This document shows positions 38,001-45,311 of a stretch of 64,000 nt of DNA, piece after piece (the first letter of the stretch is position 1; each line of letters opens with the position of its first letter). The stretch is from positions 3,844,001-3,908,000 of the forward strand of contig NZ_CP036278.1 of assembly GCF_007748035.1 (NCBI RefSeq), read 5' to 3'. The notes under the pieces were generated by a model. It ran no database searches. It was not told the DNA's origin and saw only the letters and a program-made list of their open reading frames with translations. This DNA comes from Aeoliella mucimassa. Lineage in GTDB: Bacteria > Planctomycetota > Planctomycetia > Pirellulales > Lacipirellulaceae. A program made the translations under genes and the position numbers.

Positions 38001-38224
38001 ACATATCCACCGAGATCGGCAATGGCGTTCTCACGGGTATCGAGTCGAAACTCCGACGACTGATTCGCCGCATCGCGACCATGGCAGTGAAAACACTTGT
38101 CCGAGAGAATCGGCAACACATCGCGGTTGAACGAAACCTGGCTCTCCTGCTGCGCGAATCCAACCACCGGCCACCCGATGCCCACCAGCAACCAGACAAG
38201 GCACCAAGCGATGCGGCCCCCCAT
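35045..38224 (-). CDS. Planctomycete cytochrome C/DUF1549/LamG/DUF1553 protein
   Basis: 1,059 residues from ATG 38224 (AAGGGAG 6 nt upstream), signal peptide [24 protein letters not shown]. Domains in order: PSCyt1 with heme motif CFHCH (44-48); DUF1549 (about 140-350) ending in a second heme motif in [12 protein letters not shown]; a LamG/ConA domain (about 430-655; [24 protein letters not shown]); DUF1553 (about 730-1000; [30 protein letters not shown]). Secreted and probably di-heme. Partner of the DUF1501 gene that overlaps its end. The LamG insertion between DUF1549 and DUF1553 could bind a glycan. The reaction is unknown for this family. Confidence 0.9.
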   Translation of the reverse strand: [1059 protein letters not shown]

Positions 38225-38476
38225 AGGAATCTCCCTTCGACCAAACCAGAAGTATGTGCAGCGGAGAAAACCAAATTGTATCCCAGTTGTTTCGGGATGC
38301 AAACTTTCTACGAGTTTGTTCTCCCACGTTCCATCTGGCCTGAGTCGGCGATGTTGCACCCCACCAATCGCCGCTCTACTATTTTAGTTCCCCTTCCCCG
38401 TTCCCTATATTTCGTGGGCCGCTGCCGGACACTGCATCGGTCGCCGCACAACACCCTCCGCTGGGAAAGCAGACCC

Positions 38477-40348
38477 GTGATTCGTTACGCCTTGACTGTT
38501 GTGATTGCCACACTGGCAGTTTTATCGAGCTCGCTCCACGCTGCGTCGCCAGTTTATTACTTCGACTTGAGCGAGCTCCATCAAGCTGACCTCAAAGACC
38601 CTGCCCAAGCGCAACGAGCATGGGATGTGATGCACCTTACCTCGTCGGTGCAAGGCATTGTGAATCGCAATCGCTCCACGTTGTTCGTACGGTTCTCACC
38701 CAACCCCGACGACTTCTGGTGGAACCACTTGCGATCAGAGGGGGAATGGCTCCACAACCGACCAGTCAAGCAAATTGGTTCGATCACCGAACTACTCAAA
38801 GTATTCCAATCGCAACTCAAGGGCACCGTGGTCTACGATCCACGGGTGCCAGCTACCTCGAATGTGGCGAGCACTATTGCGGGGGTGGAGAGTCGCGTGT
38901 GCCTGCGTTACGATCCCTCGCCCGACTCGCTGTATTCCCAAGTATCTCATAGCAAGCTGTCGTTTACGGCGAACGAGTATCGGCTGATGAACGACGATGG
39001 AAGCGTGATGTTCGACGCTACCGCTTCGCCAACCAGCGACGCTGAGTCCCCCGACGTCGCCAAGCGAGTGGCAAGTGCCAAGTGCAACGCCTATCTATGG
39101 GCGAAGGAGCGGTACCTCGACACCGGGATGGTTTCGAAGAGCGAGCTGGCCTACTATATCGATCTCTACTGGCTTCGCTGTGCGGGTAATAGCAGTGTTT
39201 TGAATAGCACCGTGATGAATCACGACTACTTCATTGCAAACCAGTCGTTTTTCACCGACTTGCATGTTTGGGAAGACGAAGCCCCGGTCGACGATCCCGA
39301 TCAACCCGTCGGTACCGACACCGAAACGCTCACGCAATTACTCGCAGCGATGAAGCAACAGGCCGATGGCAATATGTACTACATGGGTGGCTTTATCCCT
39401 TGGGCTTACAAGTACACGAACTATGGCCCGGCCGGATCGCACCACGAACCAGTGGCCACCGAGTGGAAGCTGGTAAAAATGCTCAGCGCGAACAACGCCA
39501 TTCTCGACGCCGATGCGCTCGGGTTCTCGGGCATGGCGAATGCCTCGTTCTATCAACACCATCCACAACCCGAGCAATACCCACTACAGAACAAGCCAAC
39601 GCTCGAACGACTACAAGCCGAAGGTCTGGTAGATGCGGATGGCAAGGTAAAGCCGGCCACGTATGTTGCGTTTTACATGGGCGACTACGATTCGGCCGCC
39701 TGGTTCCATCATCATGTGCCGCTGCTGTGGTCGGATGAAGCGCATGGCAAGATTCCCTGCGGCTGGGCGATTAATCCCAGCCTCGACCGCCGGGCGCCGC
39801 ACGCGATGTACTACGCTCGCACGCACGCGGCGGCTTCCGACTATTTTATGTCGGGCGACTGTGGTGCCGGCTACATCAACCCCGGCGAGTTTGCCAATAC
39901 CAACCATGCCGACGAGAGTTGGCAAGCGTGGATCGATCTCAACAAGCGTGCGTTCCATAAGTACGACCTGTCACTCACCGGATTCGTGATCGATGGTCTC
40001 GCGCCGCGGATGGATGCGGCTGGGCTTGGTAAGTACGCGGAGTTTTCTCCTGATGGCATTGGTACTCAAGGGGTTTACGACTCCGCACTCACCGAGCAAG
40101 CACTTCGAGAACATCAATTGCCGGTAGTTCCCATGGCGACCGATCTGTATGGCGAACCGGCAGAAGCTGGTAAACGGCTAGCCGAACTCCCCAGTGGCCA
40201 GGCACCTCACTTTTTGTTCGTCCGCACGATCCTGAAGACACCCAGCTGGCATCAGCAAACCGCCGAGCAGGCGCAGCAACATCGCGACATCAAGTTTGTC
40301 GATCCATACACGCTGTTTCTGTTATACCGCTTGCACCATTGCCCCTAA
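38477..40348 (+). CDS. GxGYxYP-type putative glycoside hydrolase
   Basis: 623 residues from GTG 38477, which begins a signal peptide (VIRYALTVVIATLAVLSSSLHA). The N-terminal part fits the GxGYxYP N-domain (PVYYFDLSELH... RAWDVMHLTSSVQGIVNRNRSTLFVRF). The C-terminal part carries DYFMSGDCGAGYINPGEF, a variant of the name-giving motif with Asn in place of the second Tyr, and FVRTILKTPSWHQQT near the end. The family is predicted to be a glycosidase, without an established substrate. The frame extends upstream to 37586 only by running antisense through the cytochrome gene. It is divergent from that gene across 252 bp. Confidence 0.82.
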   Translation: MIRYALTVVIATLAVLSSSLHAASPVYYFDLSELHQADLKDPAQAQRAWDVMHLTSSVQGIVNRNRSTLFVRFSPNPDDFWWNHLRSEGEWLHNRPVKQIGSITELLKVFQSQLKGTVVYDPRVPATSNVASTIAGVESRVCLRYDPSPDSLYSQVSHSKLSFTANEYRLMNDDGSVMFDATASPTSDAESPDVAKRVASAKCNAYLWAKERYLDTGMVSKSELAYYIDLYWLRCAGNSSVLNSTVMNHDYFIANQSFFTDLHVWEDEAPVDDPDQPVGTDTETLTQLLAAMKQQADGNMYYMGGFIPWAYKYTNYGPAGSHHEPVATEWKLVKMLSANNAILDADALGFSGMANASFYQHHPQPEQYPLQNKPTLERLQAEGLVDADGKVKPATYVAFYMGDYDSAAWFHHHVPLLWSDEAHGKIPCGWAINPSLDRRAPHAMYYARTHAAASDYFMSGDCGAGYINPGEFANTNHADESWQAWIDLNKRAFHKYDLSLTGFVIDGLAPRMDAAGLGKYAEFSPDGIGTQGVYDSALTEQALREHQLPVVPMATDLYGEPAEAGKRLAELPSGQAPHFLFVRTILKTPSWHQQTAEQAQQHRDIKFVDPYTLFLLYRLHHCP

Positions 40349-40473
40349 CGAGGCACGCCACTTATATTTCGCTAAGCTATCGCGGCCAGTCACGCGATAC
40401 TGAGGGTAACGAGCGTCGCTTGCGACAGCGGAACGTCCCTCGATGTGCACCTCGATCTGAAGTTTGTAGCTGG

Positions 40474-41151
40474 ATGACGAATAACCAATTCACGCTTGGC
40501 CCCCGCCCCAATACCGTTTGCACGCCTGACGGAGAGGTGCTCGAGCCCCCCAAAGATTGGTCGCTGTTGCCGCCGGGGGATGCCGCGTTGACTCGCCGGG
40601 TGAAAGCGGCCGGCGATCACTGGGTGGTGCAGGAGCGGCGCGGCCGCAAAGTTTTCTCAAAAGGCATATGGGCCCCCAGCAATACCATTGAACGCATCAA
40701 GGACGAGTTGGTAGCGATGCGCTCGACCGAGAGCTACGCCAAGAAGCAAGCCGCCAGCGTCCGACGCCGCGAAGCGACGCAGACTCAATACGTGGGTGAG
40801 TTTGCCGACGCGGTGCTGCAGTTTCTCAACTTCCACCCCAGCCATGCCGAACTCGCCAAACAACTGGCCGACGCGGTAACGACGCATGCCACGCCGGTAG
40901 GCAGCGGCACCGTCGCCCGCACGAAACGGATTCCCGTGGAGCGACGTGCCGAAGCGGCCGTGATCGCCTGGATGCGTCATCAGACCACCGCCTACGACTC
41001 GATGAAGATCCCCCGCGTCAAAGGCAAACGCCGCGAAGTGCGACGGATGCTAGCGCAGCACTCCAAAGCACTGCTCGCCAAATACCGCGAAGGAAAACAG
41101 GTCGACAACTGCCCGCTGCAAACGGCCGTGTCGCAAGCAAGCCAAGCTTAA
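40474..41151 (+). CDS. DUF2293 domain protein
   Basis: 225 residues, no signal peptide or membrane segment. The C-terminal half matches DUF2293: VGSGTVARTKRIPVERRAEAAVIAWMRHQTTAYDSMKIPRVKGKRREVRRML. The N-terminal half is basic (WVVQERRGRKVFSKGIWAP, then a helical ESYAKKQAASVRRREATQ). Basic charge suggests a nucleic-acid-binding or ribosome-associated role, but function is unknown. ATG 40474 begins the conserved part; the frame extends upstream to 40339 without support. It lies 125 bp after the GxGYxYP gene and ends 43 bp before repeat copy B. Confidence 0.8.
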   Translation: MTNNQFTLGPRPNTVCTPDGEVLEPPKDWSLLPPGDAALTRRVKAAGDHWVVQERRGRKVFSKGIWAPSNTIERIKDELVAMRSTESYAKKQAASVRRREATQTQYVGEFADAVLQFLNFHPSHAELAKQLADAVTTHATPVGSGTVARTKRIPVERRAEAAVIAWMRHQTTAYDSMKIPRVKGKRREVRRMLAQHSKALLAKYREGKQVDNCPLQTAVSQASQA

Positions 41152-41617
41152 CAACTGGCAGGCTTACTCTCCAACCAACGCTATCCCAGCTGTCTGGCAT
41201 TCTTTGCCATTTTGTGCTGGGAAATGGCCACCCAACATGTTCTAATGAACAGGTACGCATGGCTTTCAGCTATCGGCTATCGGCTTCTTAGTGATTGGAG
41301 GTGATTTAGATGTAATGCTTTCTGTGAAGTCGAACGTTTAGTAACGCGCAGGCGAACGGTTGCCCGCGTGGGCGTTCGCTGCTGCGCGGTTATCAAAGCT
41401 GTAGGCTCTAAGCTGTAAGCGGTAGGCTAGATGCTTCGGGTCGCTGGAAGCTCCCGTCAGCATGACATCCGCTTACCTGTATCCCCAAAACTTCCCTGCC
41501 CCCCGAATCCTGTTTCCTGACTCCTCCCAAGAATAGTTTCCCATGGGTGGGAATCTATTTTGGGCACTTTCCGCGGAGGTGTTGATGTAAATACATACAG
41601 GCAAATGACTTGCGACC

Positions 41618-42040
41618 GCTAGGCACCGCAAAACTGAACTACTACCGGCTGGAAGCCGGTAGGTTTGGAAAGAGTTCGTGAGCTACGGACTGAAGTCCTT
41701 CACTCACGAAGGCGTTACGCGGAAGTTATCTTCCCCGTCTTTGGGCTCCGTTCCCCGCTGACCCTGGATATACGCGGTAATCGCTTCCTCAGTCACACTT
41801 CCGCTAGACGCCACAAAGTACCCGCGGGCCCACAAATGACGCCCCCAGTACTGCTTTTGCAGATGCTGGAACTCCATCAGAAGCTTTCGCGAGTTCCTCA
41901 CCTACTGTAACTTCTCGCCCCAAACGAAATGGCATTTCAAAATAAAGCGGCAATGTGCCCCAGTCCGGTAACTATCCATCCTAGTAGTATATGAACCTGA
42001 AGGTTTCGCCTGAAGGCGAGGGTTCTAACCCCATCGGTTG
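41618..42040 (-). mobile_element. Decayed IS200/IS605-type element inside repeat copy B
   Basis: About 420 bp with no match in repeat copies A and C. It contains subterminal hairpins as in IS200/IS605 ends: CTACCGGCT-GGA-AGCCGGTAG near 41640-41662 and GGACTGAAGTCC near 41685 on one side, CGCCTGAAGGCG near 42008-42019 on the other. Between them lies a transposase remnant on the minus strand. Compared with copy A, about 15 bp of the repeat are missing at the junction. Ends are approximate. Confidence 0.75.
41704..41979 (-). pseudogene. IS200/IS605 TnpA remnant (internal deletion and stop codon)
   Basis: The frame starts at ATG 41979 with MDSYRTGAHCRFILKCHFVW, the TnpA N-terminus, then hits TAG at 41902-41904 and resumes in frame with VRNSRKLLMEFQHLQKQYWGRHLWARGYFV and EEAITAYIQGQ (catalytic Tyr region). 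The central part, including the HUH metal-binding motif, is missing, so it cannot be active. Y1-family transposase identity is clear from both ends. Confidence 0.85.
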
Positions 42041-42218
42041 GATAATAGATTCCCATCGGATGGGTTTTGGGAAATGGGAATCTATTCCAGTGCGAAAACC
42101 ACTGGTTTTGCAGAGTGCGTGCAGATTCAATTTTCCCATCGGTGGGAAAATTGGGAATCTATTTCGCCTGCGCGAATTCTCGCCCCGCGCAACCCGAGCG
42201 GTGGCTAGCGGGCGGTGG

Positions 42219-43550
42219 CTAGCGGGCGGTCGGTGCTGGTTCGGCTGGTTCGACGATCGGTGGATCCGCGGTCAGCGTGGGTTGCTGGCAACTTGCTTCG
42301 ACAGCTGGATCGCCGCCGGTCATTTGCAGAGCGATGATCAGCTGGCGACCTTCTTCGCGAAGTCGTGGTAACCGCATGGCAAATACGAGCGACGCGAGGA
42401 TGCAGACTCCTCCGCCCCAAGCTAGGGTGGCCGGGGCACCGATCCAACCTGCGACCATACCCGACAATAACGCCCCGACTGGTGCCATGCCCATGAACAT
42501 CATCGAGTAGACGCTCATCACCCGGCCGCGAAGCGAGTCGGGCACCGACGCCTGGACCAGTGTGTTCGAAGCGGCCATCTGGATCATCATCGAGAACCCG
42601 ACAGGAATCAGCAGGAACATCGAAAGCCAGAAGTTTTCCGACATGGAGAACAAGATCAAGCTCACCCCGAAAGCAGCCGCCGCGGCGGCGATCCACCTGC
42701 CGAGGCCAAACACCTGGTCGCGGGCGGCGAGCACCAGCGCGGCGATCATGGCCCCTACGCCGGTCGCGCCCATCAGGTAACCAAGCGTGGCCGAGTCGCC
42801 GCCGAGAATCTGCTCGGCAAAGATCGGCATCAACACCACGTACGGCATGCCCATCAAACTGATGACACCAAGCAATAACAATAACGCACGAATCGGAGCT
42901 GTGCGGGCAGTGAAGTAAAAACCTTCCACCAGATTTTCGAGCGTGCTGCCTGTGTGCCGGCGCACGAGAGGAGTGATATTCATCAGCAGCAAACCAACGA
43001 TCACCGCGATGAAGCTTACTGCGTTCACAAAGAAGCACCAGCCTTCGCCAATCAGCGAAACAAGCACTCCAGCGATCGCCGGCCCGACGATTCGGGCGCC
43101 GTTGAACATCGACGAGTTCAGTGCAATCGCATTGATCAGGTTTTCGCGGCCAACCATGTCGGGCACAAACGCTTGGCGGGCGGGGATGTCGAATCCGTTA
43201 ATCACGCCGAACGCTACCGCAATGACAAACAGATGCCAGACCTGTACCAGATCGGTAATCGTGAGACCCGCCAAGACGAAAGCGACGAGCATCGAGAGCG
43301 TCTGGGTAATCACCAGCACCCGACGACGATCGTTACGGTCGGCGACCACTCCCCCCAACGGAGCCATCAAGAACACCGGAATCTGCGAAGCAAAACCAAT
43401 CAGCCCTAGCAGCACCACCGACCCGGTAAGCCGGTACACCAGCCAACTCTGGGCGACCGATTGCATCCAGGTTCCAGTGAGCGAAATAAACTGGCCGGCA
43501 AAGAATAACTGGAAATTACGATGCTTCAGGGCACGAAACGCATTGGCCAT
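42219..43550 (-). CDS. MFS transporter, MFS_3/EntS-like exporter
   Basis: 443 residues from ATG 43550 with about twelve membrane helices. It opens AFRALKHRNFQLFFAGQFISLTGTWMQSVAQSWLVYRLTGS, the usual start of the MFS_3 (EntS/'transmembrane secretion effector') group, with the helix 2-3 loop motif GGVVADRNDRRRVLVITQ. Later: IPARQAFVPDMVGRENLINAIALNSSMFN and SVPDSLRGRVMSVYSMMFMG. Relatives export siderophores or hydrophobic drugs; substrate not indicated here. The frame also opens at a TTG (43586), but residues before ATG 43550 are not conserved. The Pro/Glu/Ala-rich C-terminal tail ends beside repeat copy B. Confidence 0.9.
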   Translation of the reverse strand: MANAFRALKHRNFQLFFAGQFISLTGTWMQSVAQSWLVYRLTGSVVLLGLIGFASQIPVFLMAPLGGVVADRNDRRRVLVITQTLSMLVAFVLAGLTITDLVQVWHLFVIAVAFGVINGFDIPARQAFVPDMVGRENLINAIALNSSMFNGARIVGPAIAGVLVSLIGEGWCFFVNAVSFIAVIVGLLLMNITPLVRRHTGSTLENLVEGFYFTARTAPIRALLLLLGVISLMGMPYVVLMPIFAEQILGGDSATLGYLMGATGVGAMIAALVLAARDQVFGLGRWIAAAAAAFGVSLILFSMSENFWLSMFLLIPVGFSMMIQMAASNTLVQASVPDSLRGRVMSVYSMMFMGMAPVGALLSGMVAGWIGAPATLAWGGGVCILASLVFAMRLPRLREEGRQLIIALQMTGGDPAVEASCQQPTLTADPPIVEPAEPAPTAR

Positions 43551-43817
43551 CGCGGCGCCGACCGTTGTGAAAATAACTTGAAACAACGCCGGTTGCCGTT
43601 GCTAGCAAGGTCCGTCGCTTTGAGAAATACCATGAGAACCAGTCGCGATCTTCGCACAACCAAGGAACGACAGCAAGTGAGTCGCCCGCGGACTGTTGCG
43701 CAGCACCGAAACTACTGCGGCAGCGTGCAACCGATTGCAGCACACGATTTGCCTGCATGTCGACGAAATCCGGCTCAACACCACCAGTATTGTGCGAACA
43801 GGCGGATTGGCAACTGC

Positions 43818-45287
43818 CTAGGCAAACAGCCTAGTCACGGCCTTGGCCTTCACCAGTTCCCGCGGTTGCTTCAGGTGATTGAGCACCGTGGTCTCGGGAT
43901 TGATGCCGAAAGCATGGTAGATGGTCGCGAGCAGCTCGGTGGGGTGCACCGGGTCGACCAACGGGGCGGAGCCAGTTGCGTCGGACTCGCCATGCACGTA
44001 CCCCCGCTTGGTACCCGCACCGGCAACTACCGCGGTATAGCAGTAGGGCCAGTGGTCGCGACCGTCATCGGAGTTATTGTTGCCCGAAGTACTAACGCCT
44101 CGCTGCGGGCTACGGCCAAACTCACCGACGACCACCAGCAAGGTATCCTCCAGCATGCCGCGTTCGTCGAGATCCTCGATCAGCGCCGAAATGCCGTTAT
44201 CGAACATCGGGGCCGACTGGTCGCGCATCCGCTTGCTGAGATCCGAGTGTTGGTCCCACGAGTGATTGTCGGAGTTGGCCACTTTCGGCCATACCACTTC
44301 GACCACGCGGGTGCCGGCCTCGACGAGTCGCCGAGCGAGCAGGCAGCTTTGCCCAAACGTGTTTCGGCCGAACCGATCGCGAACCGAGTCCTGCTCCTGC
44401 GACAAATCAAACGCATCGCGGGCCCGCCCGGAGGCCACGAGGTCGACCGCCCGTTCGTAGTACTGGTTGAGGTTCTCTCCCGCCACGGCTTGCTCGATGG
44501 CTGGCATCTGGCGACTGACCAGTTCGCGAAGCCTGGCGCGGCGCTGCAAGCGGAGCGAGAACACATCGGGCTGAAGCTGCAAGTCGTCGACTCGCACCCC
44601 ATCCATTTTGTCCATCTTCATGTCGTCCCCGGGGGGATACAACGTGTACGGATCGTACGCTTTGCCGAGGAATCCAGCGGTACCACCCTTACCGACAACG
44701 TTGCTCTCCTGCAGCGGGCGAGGGAGCATCACGAACGGCAGCATCGGATCTTGCGTCGGCTTCAGCCGCACGATGTTCGAACCGAAGTTCGGAAAGTCCT
44801 TAGGACTCGGCGGTTCGAGTTGTCCGGAGGGACTCACCTTGTCGGTGGTGTAGCCGGTCATCATTTGATAGATCGCCGCGGTGTGATTGAACAACCCGTT
44901 CGGCGTGTAACTCATCGAGCGAATCATCGTGAAACGATCGTTAAGTTGCGACAACTTCGGCAGGACTTCAGTGAATTGAATGCCTGGAATCTTCGTGGAA
45001 ATCGGCTTGAACACGCTCCGCACGTTGTCCGGCACGTTTTCTTTTGGGTCCCACAAATCGAGGTGACTCGGACCACCTTGCAGGTAGCACAGAATCACGC
45101 TCTTCGCTTTGCCCCAGCCGGGAGCGGCCGAAGTGCTGGCGCTGGCTTGGGCTTGAAGCTGCAGCAACGAACCAAGCGACAGTCCCAGCAAGCCCGAAGT
45201 GCCGACGCGCAGCACGTCGCGACGCGTGGGACGCAAATGCGAATCGCACAAGTCTCTAACAGCCGAGTTTCCAGTGATACGCCACAT
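43818..45287 (-). CDS. DUF1501 domain protein
   Basis: 489 residues from ATG 45287 (GAGG 6 nt upstream). A Tat-like leader ([24 protein letters not shown]) precedes the DUF1501 core: [113 protein letters not shown], and [20 protein letters not shown]. Alkaline phosphatase-like fold by family; reaction unknown. It starts 24 bp after the giant cytochrome/WD40 gene and is its operon partner. It differs clearly from the DUF1501 protein at 33585-35048, so it is not a recent duplicate. Confidence 0.92.
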   Translation of the reverse strand: MWRITGNSAVRDLCDSHLRPTRRDVLRVGTSGLLGLSLGSLLQLQAQASASTSAAPGWGKAKSVILCYLQGGPSHLDLWDPKENVPDNVRSVFKPISTKIPGIQFTEVLPKLSQLNDRFTMIRSMSYTPNGLFNHTAAIYQMMTGYTTDKVSPSGQLEPPSPKDFPNFGSNIVRLKPTQDPMLPFVMLPRPLQESNVVGKGGTAGFLGKAYDPYTLYPPGDDMKMDKMDGVRVDDLQLQPDVFSLRLQRRARLRELVSRQMPAIEQAVAGENLNQYYERAVDLVASGRARDAFDLSQEQDSVRDRFGRNTFGQSCLLARRLVEAGTRVVEVVWPKVANSDNHSWDQHSDLSKRMRDQSAPMFDNGISALIEDLDERGMLEDTLLVVVGEFGRSPQRGVSTSGNNNSDDGRDHWPYCYTAVVAGAGTKRGYVHGESDATGSAPLVDPVHPTELLATIYHAFGINPETTVLNHLKQPRELVKAKAVTRLFA

Positions 45288-45311
45288 AGGGGACCTCGCT
45301 TGGGCAGAGCG

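Larger units (their letters stand above)
41195..42180 (+). repeat. Intergenic repeat family, copy B (~565 bp plus 420-bp insertion)
   Basis: Same order of blocks as copies A and C. A stretch of about 130 bp (from AGATGCTTCGGGTCGCTGG to GGGAATCTATTTTGGG) is nearly identical to copy C. It begins with the small stem TGGCA-TTCTT-TGCCA. After ATGTAAATACATACAGGCAAATGACTTGCGAC it is broken at ~41618 by an IS200/IS605 remnant and resumes at ~42041 with AATAGATTCCC. The 3' part has GGGAATCTATT four times (both orientations), the dyad AAAACCACTGGTTTT, and the perfect stem CAATTTTCCCA-TCGG-TGGGAAAATTG at 42128-42153. It lies between convergent genes. Confidence 0.88.

Noticed and set aside
37586-38476. 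A 5' extension of the GxGYxYP gene
   Set aside because: The extension runs antisense through the cytochrome gene and has no domain; the signal peptide begins at GTG 38477.
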